Assembly (NCBI GenBank): GCA_964587755.1
Contig: CAZPMC010000012.1
Coordinates: forward strand, 1 to 52,321
Direction: 5' to 3'
Origin: CAZPMC01 sp964587755
GTDB lineage: Bacteria > Bacillota > Clostridia > Acetivibrionales > DTU013
DNA: 52,321 bases
Of the stretch, positions 34,290 to 42,828 are shown piece after piece (within the stretch, counting starts at the first letter, position 1; each line of letters begins with the position of its first letter). The notes beneath the pieces are model-generated. The model saw only the letters and a program-made list of their open reading frames with translations, was not told the DNA's origin and did no database searches. Both the position numbers and the translations under genes were made by a program.

Positions 34290-34742
34290 TTATTTTACAG
34301 AATATTTCTCTTCTATAGCAGCAAACTTGTCCACTCTTCTTTTATGCCGGCCGCCTAAAAATGATGAGCTAAGCCATGCGTCTACGATCTCCATTGCAGA
34401 GCCGATACCTGTAACCCGTGCACCTAAAGCCAGAATATTGGCATCATTGTGCTCACGGCTCATCCTTGCCATATAGCTGTCCGTACATAAAGCCGCTATC
34501 GCACCCGGGACTTTGTTGGCAGAGATTGAAATGCCTATCCCCGTACCGCATATAATGATTCCCTTTTCATGGGTCTTCTTAGCGACTGCCTCTGCTACCA
34601 TAAGACCGTAATCATTGTAATCGACAGATGCTTTGGGATCGTGTGTGCCCAAGTCTTCATAGGCTAGTCCCTTAGCCTCCAAATGCTTGATTATTTCAGA
34701 CTTTAGTTCGTATCCAGCATGATCACTTGCTATTGCTATCAT
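34290..34742 (-). CDS. rpiB: Ribose-5-phosphate isomerase B
   Basis: The 150-residue protein belongs to the RpiB/LacAB family. It has the N-terminal IAIASDHAGYELK, the catalytic loop ICGTGIGISISANK with the reactive cysteine, and the ALCTDSYMARMSREHNDAN segment. It interconverts ribulose-5-phosphate and ribose-5-phosphate in the pentose phosphate pathway. Spacing to the neighbouring genes (54 and 19 bases) fits one operon. Confidence 0.95.
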   Translation of the reverse strand: MIAIASDHAGYELKSEIIKHLEAKGLAYEDLGTHDPKASVDYNDYGLMVAEAVAKKTHEKGIIICGTGIGISISANKVPGAIAALCTDSYMARMSREHNDANILALGARVTGIGSAMEIVDAWLSSSFLGGRHKRRVDKFAAIEEKYSVK

Positions 34743-34796
34743 AGTATTATCCTCCGATTAAATATTTTATAATAATGGTATAGCAAAGTCAAAGAA

Positions 34797-35267
34797 CTAG
34801 TAAACTTTTTTCAGCTTTTTTATAAGAGCCTCTACAGCCTCTGCAATTTCAAAGGCGCAGTCCTTATAGGTTTCCAAGGGGAATGCGTAAGGGTCGGCTA
34901 TATCGTCGTTCGCGGGGGAGCCGAAGGCATACTCCTTGAGTGTAAACACCTTTTTATATGAGTGTGGCAATTTTGACATAATATAGTCCTTGTGACGCCT
35001 TTCCATAGTCAAAACCAAAAAGGCATCGTTTACATCCGACCTGGTCAGATTGTGGGATTTGTGACCTGATATGTCAATGTCGAAAATATCTTTCATGGCA
35101 ACAACCGACTCTTTTGTAGCGCTTCCACCGTCTAAGGCAAAGGTTCCGGCTGATGTTGCCTCAAATCCGGACAAGGAAGGCTCATTTTTTATAAAATCAT
35201 TAAATAAAGCCTCTGCCATGGGGCTTCTACAAATATTTCCGGTGCATACAAATACAATTTTCTTCAT
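34797..35267 (-). CDS. Low-molecular-weight protein phosphatase (YwlE position)
   Basis: The 156-residue protein has the P-loop VCTGNICRSPMAEALF with nucleophile Cys8 and Arg14, and the general acid region DIADPYAFPLETY. It occupies the place of ywlE, the protein-arginine phosphatase of Bacillus. In YwlE the residue after Asn in the P-loop is a threonine that selects phosphoarginine; here it is isoleucine, as in phosphotyrosine enzymes. The substrate is therefore uncertain. The gene lies 9 bases after the threonylcarbamoyl-AMP synthase gene. Confidence 0.88.
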   Translation of the reverse strand: MKKIVFVCTGNICRSPMAEALFNDFIKNEPSLSGFEATSAGTFALDGGSATKESVVAMKDIFDIDISGHKSHNLTRSDVNDAFLVLTMERRHKDYIMSKLPHSYKKVFTLKEYAFGSPANDDIADPYAFPLETYKDCAFEIAEAVEALIKKLKKVY

Positions 35268-35276
35268 AGTCTCTCC

Positions 35277-36350
35277 CTATACTTTAATTATATTTCCGCC
35301 GGAAGCCTTAATCATACGGTTCATTACGGCATTGCCTATGCCTTTTTCTTCCGGCGCTTCAGCAAGAATAACATCCACCGCTTTTTCATCAAATTCCCTC
35401 AAACAGCGGAACAGATTTGTCGCCAAGGTCTCCGGATGCTTTCTGCTTCCGAGAGATAAAACCTTGCAGGAGGTGTAAAGCTCTGCCTCGTAAAGACCTG
35501 CGGACTCTTCAGTAATAAGCAATCCTACAGACGTATCTTCCCTGATGTATAGAGCTGCTCTCCTGCTGATTTCTGCCGCCGCATTTTCGGGTGAGCCCTG
35601 AATGAGCAGTAAAGTAGCCTCCGGTGAGTAATGACGGTATTTCATACCGGGTGAACGGGGTATAAGATTGTCGGGGGTATAAACAGAGGCTGCCACAGGA
35701 TCTGTACCCACTGATGGTAAAAGCTTGGAAAGCTGTTCTATTGTGACTCCTCCGGGTCTTAATATCATAGGAGGTCGGGAGGTTATATCCAGGACGGTTG
35801 ATTCGACTCCCACATTTGTGCTGCCGCCATCTATAATAATGTCGACCTTTCCTGACAGGTCTTCAATAACATGCTTTGCCATAGTAGGGCTGGGTTTGCC
35901 TGAGCTGTTTGCGCTTGGGGCAGCCACAGGAACACCTGCCTTTTTAATCAGGGCTAACGCAATGGGATTTGACGGCATCCTTACTGCGACGGTGTCAAGA
36001 CCTGCAGTTATTATGGGGGGAATGTTGTCCGATTTTGGCATGATAAGAGTAAGAGGACCCGGCCAAAAGGAATCCATCAACGCAAGTGCAGATGATGGAG
36101 CCTCACTTACTATGGAATCAAGTACGTTTCTGTCTGCGATATGAACTATAAGAGGATTATCTGAAGGACGGCCCTTGGCTTTATAAATCCTGTCTACCGC
36201 ATCAGAATCCAATGCATTTGCTCCAAGCCCGTATACTGTTTCTGTCGGAAATGCTACCAGTCCTCCTGACTTTAATACGTAAGCTGCGTCGTCTAACTGC
36301 TTGTCCCAGTCCGGAACGGTTATGTCTATCTTTATAATCTCTGTTTTCAA
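35277..36350 (-). CDS. ywlC: L-threonylcarbamoyladenylate synthase (Sua5/YwlC type)
   Basis: The 357-residue enzyme makes threonylcarbamoyl-AMP from threonine, bicarbonate and ATP, used for the t6A modification of ANN-decoding tRNAs. The YrdC domain (about 10-210) has GGLVAFPTETVYGLGANA, KGRPSDNPLIVH and APSANSSGKPSPT, and the Sua5 C-terminal domain (from about 235) starts after the SPGMKYRHYSP linker motif. The two-domain form is usual in Firmicutes. RBS and spacing fit the operon. Confidence 0.95.
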   Translation of the reverse strand: MKTEIIKIDITVPDWDKQLDDAAYVLKSGGLVAFPTETVYGLGANALDSDAVDRIYKAKGRPSDNPLIVHIADRNVLDSIVSEAPSSALALMDSFWPGPLTLIMPKSDNIPPIITAGLDTVAVRMPSNPIALALIKKAGVPVAAPSANSSGKPSPTMAKHVIEDLSGKVDIIIDGGSTNVGVESTVLDITSRPPMILRPGGVTIEQLSKLLPSVGTDPVAASVYTPDNLIPRSPGMKYRHYSPEATLLLIQGSPENAAAEISRRAALYIREDTSVGLLITEESAGLYEAELYTSCKVLSLGSRKHPETLATNLFRCLREFDEKAVDVILAEAPEEKGIGNAVMNRMIKASGGNIIKV

Positions 36351-36394
36351 TAAATGTCTCTCCCTCTAATGCATGAATTCAATGATGCAAATTT

Positions 36395-37132
36395 TCAGTT
36401 ATACAATGATACTATTATACCACATAAAATGCCAAACACATTACCTAAGGATGACAATCTCCCCAAATACAGCCTTTTTGATTCAGGTACCAGCTCCCCG
36501 TACACTATGTATAGCATTGCACCTGCTGCAAAGCCCAGACAGGCTGCGGTAAGCAGGTTTGACATTTTTCCCAGGGCTGCGCCTAAAAATGCACCCAATC
36601 CCATTGGAACACCTGAGAGAAGGGTGTATGAAAAGGCACGAATTTTTGACATTCCTCCGGCACGCATTGGCAGGGCCATAGCTATACCTTCAGGAATGTC
36701 GTGAATGATTATGGCGGCAGTTATTGTAATTCCAAGGCTGGTTGATGCTTCAAAGCCTGAACCAACAGCAAAGCCTTCGGGAAAGTTGTGAAGAGCCATG
36801 GCAATTGCCATTAGCACACCGACTCTTAAAAGGCCGGAATTTTTGCCTTGGCTAAGCCTGCGGGTTTTTTTCAAAACACTTTCAGCCAGAACTACTACAA
36901 GAATGCCCGATAACACCCCGAAAAGGGTGTAGAAAGCGCCCCCGATAGAAAAAGCCTGGGGAAGGAGCTCAAAACAGACTACTGACGTCATCAGGCCTGC
37001 TGAAAACTCCAAAATAGTGCTCAGAATTCGATTGCCTGCCGTTGAAATGAAAAAGACAGACAGCCCCCCTATACCAGTCCCTATGAGACCGGAACAAAGT
37101 CCCACAAATGCTGCCTTCATCAGGTGAACCAT
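36395..37132 (-). CDS. ZIP-family divalent metal transporter
   Basis: The 245-residue membrane protein has seven or eight helices with the ZIP metal-site motifs HNFPEGFAVGSGF in helix 4 and HDIPEGIAMALPM in helix 5, and a short basic loop between helices 3 and 4. ZIP proteins import Zn, Fe or other divalent metals. The place between prfA and ywlC is usually taken by prmC or small genes, so this is a local insertion or replacement. AAAGGAG precedes the ATG. Since the feo locus in this window is broken, this could be an alternative iron route, but that is speculation. Confidence 0.9.
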   Translation of the reverse strand: MVHLMKAAFVGLCSGLIGTGIGGLSVFFISTAGNRILSTILEFSAGLMTSVVCFELLPQAFSIGGAFYTLFGVLSGILVVVLAESVLKKTRRLSQGKNSGLLRVGVLMAIAMALHNFPEGFAVGSGFEASTSLGITITAAIIIHDIPEGIAMALPMRAGGMSKIRAFSYTLLSGVPMGLGAFLGAALGKMSNLLTAACLGFAAGAMLYIVYGELVPESKRLYLGRLSSLGNVFGILCGIIVSLYN

Positions 37133-37198
37133 AATTGCTCCTTTGAATTATCAAGGTCAATGTACTGGTTCTATTCTATTCAGGGGCGGTGGATAATA

Positions 37199-38278
37199 TT
37201 AATTGTCATCAATTGAACCATTGCCTAGCTTCTCTGATTGGTCCGCTGTGATAAGGGCATCGATAATTTCGTCCAGGTCACCGTCAAGAATGTCTAATAT
37301 TTTATACAATGTAAGTCCGATTCTGTGATCTGACACTCTTCCCTGAGGGAAATTGTAGGTGCGGATTCTCTCGCTTCTGTCACCGGTACCTACTTGTGTT
37401 TTCCTGGCCTGAGCAATTTCCGAGGTCTGCTGCTCCTGAGCCTGTTCATATAGCCTTGAGCGAAGTATTTTCATTGCCTTGTCTTTATTTTTATGCTGTG
37501 AACGCTGGTCCTGACAGGTTACCACAATACCTGAGGGTATATGTGTTATTCTGATGGCGGAGTCTGTTTTGTTAACGTGCTGGCCGCCGGCACCTGAAGC
37601 GCGGTATGTGTCTATTTGCAGGTCGTTGGGATTGATGTAAATGTCCACATCATCAATTTCCGGGAGAACTGCTACAGTAACCGTAGAGGTATGAATCCTG
37701 CCGCTTGATTCGGTGGTGGGGACACGTTGAACCCTGTGCACACCGCTTTCGTATTTGAGCCTGCTGTATGCGCCGCGGGCTTCTATGGAGAAAATAACCT
37801 CCTTTATACCGCCTATCTCGGTCTCGTTTATGTCAAGAATCTCGGATTTCCAATTGTGACGTTCTGCATATCTGGTATACATTCTGAACAGGTCTGCCGC
37901 AAATAAAGCGGCTTCATCGCCGCCTGCGCCGCCTCTTATCTCAACTATAACATTCCGGTTGTCATTAGGGTCCTTTGGTGTTAAAAGTACCTTCAGGTCA
38001 GCTTCAATTTGTTCCAGCTTTTCTCGTGCCTCATCAAACTCAAGCTGAACCAGCTCTCTGAATTCCTTATCTAACTCACCGTCTAACAGCTCTCTGGCCT
38101 CGGCGATCTCTGATTTTACTTTCTTGTATTCTCTGTATTTTTCCACAAGCTCTTGAAGCTCTGAAAACTCCTTCATAAGCTTGCGGTATTCATCTTGAGC
38201 AGAAATAATCTCAGGGTCGCTGAGCTTTTGATTTATCTCGTCAAATTTATTTTCTATTGCTTCCAGCTTGTCGAACAT
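37199..38278 (-). CDS. prfA: Peptide chain release factor 1
   Basis: The 359-residue RF1 has the anticodon-like recognition region around RVQRVPTTESSGRIHTS (PxT tripeptide, here PTT) and the GGQ loop GAGGQHVNKTDSAIR, which triggers peptide release at UAA and UAG. The usual coiled N-terminal domain is present. It is the first gene of the nine-gene operon. The methyltransferase gene prmC, which normally follows and modifies the GGQ glutamine, is absent from the window. The ATG follows GAGGTG, which lies in a hairpin. Confidence 0.96.
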   Translation of the reverse strand: MFDKLEAIENKFDEINQKLSDPEIISAQDEYRKLMKEFSELQELVEKYREYKKVKSEIAEARELLDGELDKEFRELVQLEFDEAREKLEQIEADLKVLLTPKDPNDNRNVIVEIRGGAGGDEAALFAADLFRMYTRYAERHNWKSEILDINETEIGGIKEVIFSIEARGAYSRLKYESGVHRVQRVPTTESSGRIHTSTVTVAVLPEIDDVDIYINPNDLQIDTYRASGAGGQHVNKTDSAIRITHIPSGIVVTCQDQRSQHKNKDKAMKILRSRLYEQAQEQQTSEIAQARKTQVGTGDRSERIRTYNFPQGRVSDHRIGLTLYKILDILDGDLDEIIDALITADQSEKLGNGSIDDN

Positions 38279-38281
38279 AAT

Positions 38282-38322
38282 AAAACACCTCAGTCAAAAA
38301 ATATAGGTGTTTTATTATAGCA
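38282..38322 (-). promoter_or_regulatory. Promoter and ribosome-site hairpin of prfA
   Basis: On the minus strand an extended -10 (TGCTATAAT, 38314-38322) precedes an inverted repeat, AAAACACCT (38305-38313) and AGGTGTTTT (38282-38290), whose second arm contains the prfA ribosome site GAGGTG. Transcripts from this promoter start within the first arm and would escape the hairpin; read-through from upstream would not. Confidence 0.5.
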
Positions 38323-38339
38323 TAAATTGTTGATTTATT

Positions 38340-39269
38340 CTATTTAGATATGGTTTTACCGAAGGTTTCCGTAAGCATTATGGATGTATTTAAAGCGTTT
38401 TTTACTTTTGTTGTCCCGAACAGAACTCCGCTTACGCCGCATTCCTGTTTTAGAAAATCGGCTGCTTCCTGCATACCGTTAGAAAGAGAGCCGCATGCGA
38501 AGGCCATAAAGGCAATGACAGGTTTTTTAGCTGCCCGGACAGCTTTTTGTGATTCTTTCAGATCAAACCACGACCAGCTTTTATTTATAGGAGCAAAATA
38601 GCCTTCAACATCTAAATTTATTCTATCCGCTTCCGGCAGTACAGTTGATGTATAATGGCAAATCAATAAAGGTATTTTACCGCGGGAGCGTACAATTTCA
38701 GCCATCCGCACAATAATATCGGCGCGTTTCAATGTAAACAGCCAATCGGCATCTGTACCGCCGATTAATACAAAGGTGCTCTCATTCAATTCATCCAGCC
38801 TTTTATTAAAAACATCTTCATCCAGATAAATAGAGGCAATTTCAGAATCACTAAGAGCAGCAGCATCAGGGTCATAGCCAAAGACCATGCATGTTTTTTC
38901 TCTTAAATCGTCGCGGATTTTTGATGCTATTTCTGGCTCAACAAAGCTGGGAACGCTTACTATAGTCTTTAGAATCCTGCTTCTTTGAAACTGCAGGTGC
39001 TTGCCGTCCAGCATGGTGCCCTGCAGGTAAGTAGGATTGGCATATCCTACGATTTCCTCGTCAACGCTTTCGCGAAGGCGCACAAAAATATCCTGTACGT
39101 TAGCAAATGAATAATCAAAAGCCCTGCAGCCACCTTCGTAAGCACTGCGCATGACACTGAGGCAGTAATCGGGATCCGTTAGATTCCAAAAGCTGCGCGG
39201 GTCATATAAACCGCGGAATATATCAGAAAACGGATCACCACCCATAATTGCAGGTGAAAGCTCTTTCAT
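38340..39269 (-). CDS. TIM-barrel-like protein of unknown function next to an ECF transporter
   Basis: I choose the ATG at 39269 (309 residues) because AAGGGGG lies just before it. I do not recognise the family. The alternation of hydrophobic strands and helices, YEGGCRAFDYSFANV near the N-terminus and GVSGVLFGTTKVKNALN near the C-terminus suggest a TIM barrel with a C-terminal phosphate-binding loop, distantly like aldo/keto reductases or UroD-like proteins. No catalytic tetrad can be assigned. It has no signal peptide. It follows the ECF operon in the same orientation, after a terminator-like hairpin, so it may act on the imported compound. Confidence 0.75.
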   Translation of the reverse strand: MKELSPAIMGGDPFSDIFRGLYDPRSFWNLTDPDYCLSVMRSAYEGGCRAFDYSFANVQDIFVRLRESVDEEIVGYANPTYLQGTMLDGKHLQFQRSRILKTIVSVPSFVEPEIASKIRDDLREKTCMVFGYDPDAAALSDSEIASIYLDEDVFNKRLDELNESTFVLIGGTDADWLFTLKRADIIVRMAEIVRSRGKIPLLICHYTSTVLPEADRINLDVEGYFAPINKSWSWFDLKESQKAVRAAKKPVIAFMAFACGSLSNGMQEAADFLKQECGVSGVLFGTTKVKNALNTSIMLTETFGKTISK

Positions 39270-39315
39270 ATTAATCCCCCTTAATGTAACAATATCAGAT
39301 GTCAAAAAATAGATA

Positions 39316-39345
39316 TCGGTGAACCGCAGCAGACGGGCTCACCGA
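39316..39345 (-). terminator. Terminator-like hairpin after the ECF S component
   Basis: On the minus strand TCGGTGA and TCACCGA form a 7-bp stem with an inner CCG/CGG pairing. A run of six T follows 7 bases later. It would reduce but perhaps not abolish transcription into the TIM-barrel gene. Confidence 0.5.
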
Positions 39346-39383
39346 CACAAATAAATAAGTACAATGATTAAATATTAATAAAA

Positions 39384-39929
39384 TTATGCCGCGTCTGTTT
39401 TTTCCTCAGGTAACTCTTTCCAGTAAAGGCCTCTTGCCTGTACACGGCCGATTAACAAGCCTACTGCTATCGGTGTCAAAATCAGGTTTACAGGGATGTT
39501 GCTTACGTTAACAGCAAGGAACATGGGCCAGAACTTATTAATATTCATAATTTCCTGCCATCCTGCGATGCATGCAGCGCAAATTACTGCAGAAGCAGCT
39601 GACCAAAGACCAACGGGTATCTTCTTTCTGGGGTTGAGAACCAATAATCCCGGAAGGAAGCCCATTATGAAGTTTCCGACAAAGCCGCCGACACCGCCTA
39701 TACCAAACCATCCTGAAAGAACGTCAGAGATAAATGTGTTGCCGATTGCTGCTGCAATACCGCCTACCCAAGGTCCAAACAGAATACCCCAAGCGCATGC
39801 TATGAAAGCTGCGGGGCGGAAAGTGACTGTACCAATCGCGACACCCATTGTTGCAAAGCTTCCGACACCATATAGTACAGCTCCCACAATGATTAACGCG
39901 ATTTTGACAACGTTGTTTTTTGACCTCAT
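39384..39929 (-). CDS. ECF transporter S component, substrate unknown
   Basis: The chosen ATG at 39929 (181 residues) has AAAGG upstream, whereas the ATG at 39947 has no ribosome site. The protein is almost entirely six membrane helices, with small-residue-rich stretches (FGPWVGGIAAAIGN and GFVGNFIMGFLPGLL) typical of S components, which bind a vitamin or cofactor precursor and topple in the membrane. The alanine-type helix 1 face that contacts EcfT seems present, but the substrate cannot be read from the sequence. It is the fourth gene of a complete ECF operon, so this is a dedicated (group I) system. Confidence 0.82.
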   Translation of the reverse strand: MRSKNNVVKIALIIVGAVLYGVGSFATMGVAIGTVTFRPAAFIACAWGILFGPWVGGIAAAIGNTFISDVLSGWFGIGGVGGFVGNFIMGFLPGLLVLNPRKKIPVGLWSAASAVICAACIAGWQEIMNINKFWPMFLAVNVSNIPVNLILTPIAVGLLIGRVQARGLYWKELPEEKTDAA

Positions 39930-40007
39930 TCTAACACAACCTTTCATTTTTTAAATTATCATAAGATGTACTCAGAAAGAGCCATCAAATGAACTAATAT
40001 GGACGCA

Positions 40008-40823
40008 TTAAATGTACAGGTCGAATCCACCGAGGCGGACCTTCTGACCCCATATAGCAAATAAAACCAATGCTATGCAAAGCACAATCAACAAAACATC
40101 TCCAACCCGGAAAGGATATCTGGTATAATAAGTCCGCTTGCGGGTATAACCGAATGCCCGCAGTTGCATTGCGGATGCAATGTTCTGAGATTTACCCAAT
40201 GAAGAATCTATAAGTGGTATAAACAATGGAACGAAGTTTTTCAGCCGTTGTACAAAGTTGCCCTTATCCAACTGAAATGCTCGTGTCAGAAAAGCTTCCT
40301 TTATTGCATTGTAGTTGCTTAAAAACTCAGGTAAGAATTTGAAGGAGGTGGTGAGCATAAACGGAACGGTAAAGGAAATACCGAACTTTTGCAAAACCAT
40401 TCCCAAGGCATTGGCAAAATCCACTGTCTCCGTTACCATTACAAAGTACAGACAGCCTGTTATGGCAACTGCGATTCTAAGACCTTGTGCAATTGCGAAA
40501 AATATACCATCAAGTGTTATGTAAATAAATGAAAAGTCTATGAGCACAATTTCTCCCTTAGGGTAGAAAAAGGGCCATATAATTATTATGAAAGACAACA
40601 TAACGGGGTAAGTTTTTAACATGGTCTTGTAAAAGATATCATTCAGGTTTGCCGGCAGCGCCAATAACCACACTACAGCAAGAGTAATTAATGATACATA
40701 AGGATTTATAGTAATGATTGGTATTGCAATCATACAAGCGCAGAAGAATGCCTTGCTTAGAGGACTTAAGCTATGAATCGCAGACTTACGCTTTGCAGCT
40801 TCCATCATGGTCAATACTGTCAT
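40008..40823 (-). CDS. ECF transporter T component (EcfT-like)
   Basis: The 271-residue membrane protein has five or six helices, with two long amphipathic coupling helices that connect to the ATPases. The usual Ala-Arg-Gly motifs are present in altered form as TRAFQLDKG (about residue 190) and QLRAFGYTRKR (about residue 228), with the arginines kept. It couples ATP hydrolysis to S-component movement. It starts 2 bases after the second ATPase gene and is separated from the S component by 78 bases. Confidence 0.88.
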   Translation of the reverse strand: MTVLTMMEAAKRKSAIHSLSPLSKAFFCACMIAIPIITINPYVSLITLAVVWLLALPANLNDIFYKTMLKTYPVMLSFIIIIWPFFYPKGEIVLIDFSFIYITLDGIFFAIAQGLRIAVAITGCLYFVMVTETVDFANALGMVLQKFGISFTVPFMLTTSFKFLPEFLSNYNAIKEAFLTRAFQLDKGNFVQRLKNFVPLFIPLIDSSLGKSQNIASAMQLRAFGYTRKRTYYTRYPFRVGDVLLIVLCIALVLFAIWGQKVRLGGFDLYI

Positions 40824-40825
40824 TC

Positions 40826-41674
40826 TTAATTTCCTCCTTTTTGAATAGCTTCACATATACAGTCGGCAATATGTGAAATTTCATAGTTGTCGGGCTTTAT
40901 TTCAGGGAATTCGGACAATAATCTGTAAACTTGAGGCGGTTTGATATACGCAGACTTGAGGATTTCTGTTTCGCGGAATACCTCCTCTGTGGTGCCATCA
41001 AGTATTTTTTCTCCATGGCGTAATACAACAACGCGTTTTGCGTAAAGAGAGACAAGATTCATATTATGAGTAGTCATAATAATGGTACGGCCATTTTCGT
41101 TTAATTTTTTGACCAGCTCCATCACTCTTATACACTCACGCCAATCCAGACCAGTTGTAGGTTCGTCAATTATAAGAACTCTCGGGTCCATAGAAAGGAT
41201 TGAGGCTATCGCCAGACTTTGCATCTGGCCCCGGCCCAGCATAAATGGCATTGTTTTACGCCATTGGGTCAGACCTACTTCATTAAGGGCTCTAGTAACC
41301 AGCTCTTCAACGATTACGTCATCCCACCCGAGATTTCTGGGGCCGAATGCCAATTCATCCTCTACCGTATCGGAAAAGATTTGATGTGAAGGATTCTGGA
41401 AGACATAACCAACGTAATGAGCCATATCGGAAACCAGTTGGTTTTTTATATGCTCGCCGCCTACGATTACACTGCCCTTGGTGGGTTTATGTAAGCCGTT
41501 CATATTTTTTATAAGGGTAGTTTTGCCAGATCCGTTTTGACCGATTATTGCAACAAATTCGCCATTTTTTATTGTAAGGTCGATATTTTTGAGGGCGACT
41601 TGCTCCATGGGCTGGTATATGTACCAAAGTCCTCTGATATCAACAACATTTTCGCAATCACAATTAAACGACAT
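40826..41674 (-). CDS. ECF transporter ATPase with altered signature motif
   Basis: I choose the ATG at 41674 (282 residues) because GGGAGG precedes it by 6 bases; a longer reading starts at 41713 inside the previous gene. Walker A is GQNGSGKTT, Q-loop YVFQNPSHQIF, Walker B VLIIDEPTTGLDW and the H-loop TTHNMN. The signature is LGRGQMQSLAIAS instead of LSGGQ, so its half of one ATP site may be weakened. EcfA proteins work as a heterodimer, here with the upstream ATPase. Four genes run in the order ATPase, ATPase, T, S. Confidence 0.9.
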   Translation of the reverse strand: MSFNCDCENVVDIRGLWYIYQPMEQVALKNIDLTIKNGEFVAIIGQNGSGKTTLIKNMNGLHKPTKGSVIVGGEHIKNQLVSDMAHYVGYVFQNPSHQIFSDTVEDELAFGPRNLGWDDVIVEELVTRALNEVGLTQWRKTMPFMLGRGQMQSLAIASILSMDPRVLIIDEPTTGLDWRECIRVMELVKKLNENGRTIIMTTHNMNLVSLYAKRVVVLRHGEKILDGTTEEVFRETEILKSAYIKPPQVYRLLSEFPEIKPDNYEISHIADCICEAIQKGGN

Positions 41675-41684
41675 AGTATCCTCC

Positions 41685-42542
41685 CTATTTCCTGCTCTTA
41701 GCAAGTAATTCACGTAATAGCTCTACTGCTTCATCAACATTGATAGGTATTTTCTCAACCTCGATGCCGCGCTTCGACAGCTCGATGAATAATTGTGTGA
41801 CCTCGGGCGGATATATCTGAAGCTTATCGAGCATCTCAACATTTGTGAGAACCTCCTGAGTTTTGCCCTGAGCAAGCATCTTACCTTCTTCAAGCACAAT
41901 TATCCGGTCTGAAAAGCGTGAGACTTCCTCCATATTGTGCTCGATGAAGATAATGGTTTTACCTAAATCATTGAGCTCCTTGGCAACAGTTATGATTTCT
42001 TCTGCACCGAGAGGGTCGATTTCTGAGACAGCTTCATCAAGGATAAGAATATCAGGGTTCATTGCAAGCACAGTTGCAAGCACAACACGTTGGCGCTGAC
42101 CGCCTGAAAGGTAGAAGGGATGCCGGTTCCGGTAATCCTCTAAATGTACAAGCCGTAGCGCTTTTTCGAGCCTATCCTTTATCTCCTTACGTTCGACTCC
42201 GAGATTTTCGAGAGGGAAGACAATTTCCTTTTCGACATTTGTCATAAGAATTTGGCTTTCTGCATCTTGATGTACGTAGCCGATGATACTGGCAAGATGT
42301 TCGATTGAATACTCTCCGATAGGTTTGCCAAGTACTTCGATTGAACCGGAGCTTTCGCCATTGTACAGGTGTGGAATTAAGCCTACGAGACTTCGGCAAA
42401 TGGTTGTTTTGCCTGAACCGGTAGGTCCTATAATGGCTAAAAACTCTCCTTTGTTTACATGAAAGCTAACGTCATCAACCGCTTTTGTTTTAGCATTTCT
42501 GTAGGTAAAGCTATAGTTTGAAACTTTGATAAGTGATTCCAT
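41685..42542 (-). CDS. ECF transporter ATPase with canonical signature
   Basis: The 285-residue ATPase has Walker A GPTGSGKTT, Q-loop YVHQDAESQIL, signature LSGGQRQRVVLAT, Walker B ILILDEAVSEIDP and the H-loop IEHNMEE. It is the first gene of the ECF operon. The C-terminal extension after residue 220 fits EcfA dimerisation domains. AAAGGTG lies upstream of the ATG, and the promoter is about 85 bases upstream. Confidence 0.9.
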   Translation of the reverse strand: MESLIKVSNYSFTYRNAKTKAVDDVSFHVNKGEFLAIIGPTGSGKTTICRSLVGLIPHLYNGESSGSIEVLGKPIGEYSIEHLASIIGYVHQDAESQILMTNVEKEIVFPLENLGVERKEIKDRLEKALRLVHLEDYRNRHPFYLSGGQRQRVVLATVLAMNPDILILDEAVSEIDPLGAEEIITVAKELNDLGKTIIFIEHNMEEVSRFSDRIIVLEEGKMLAQGKTQEVLTNVEMLDKLQIYPPEVTQLFIELSKRGIEVEKIPINVDEAVELLRELLAKSRK

Positions 42543-42625
42543 TGACGATTCACCTTTTGCTAATTTATTCGGAAAACCGGTTGCGGTTATAAATTTAGCA
42601 TCATATTGTTGAAGATGTTACAAAA

Positions 42626-42654
42626 ACCATATCATGTATTTAGTAAATTGTCAA
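42626..42654 (-). promoter_or_regulatory. SigA promoter of the ECF operon
   Basis: On the minus strand TTGACA and TATGGT are separated by 17 bases. The roughly 80-base leader contains no riboswitch fold that I can recognise, so the substrate cannot be guessed from regulation. Confidence 0.65.
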
Positions 42655-42750
42655 CAAATTAACACAAACTAAGGCTCCAAAATATAAGCATATTACACAA
42701 ACGTTTTTAAAACATAACTAATATATATTCTTTTTATGGAGAATAATGCA

Positions 42751-42791
42751 AAATGAACTGCGGCAAAATGCTCATTTGCTGCAGCTCATTT
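42751..42791 (-). terminator. Hairpin after the DUF4097 gene
   Basis: A 17-bp arm (42751-42767) pairs with 42775-42791 with only one mismatch and one G-T pair, and a 7-base loop. It begins about 38 bases after the DUF4097 gene on the minus strand. The T run after it is short, so it may serve as a terminator or a 3'-end stabiliser. Confidence 0.5.
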
Positions 42792-42828
42792 ATTGGGGAA
42801 CATACCAGATTATGGGTATTTTATGGTA

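Noticed and set aside
38340..39269. Assignment of the TIM-barrel protein as an aldo/keto reductase
   Set aside because: Some strand patterns agree, but the Asp-Tyr-Lys-His tetrad cannot be placed, so no function is given.
42543..42626. Riboswitch in the ECF operon leader
   Set aside because: The leader is only about 80 bases and shows none of the conserved cores I know (TPP, cobalamin, FMN, preQ1, folate); a computed covariance search would settle it.
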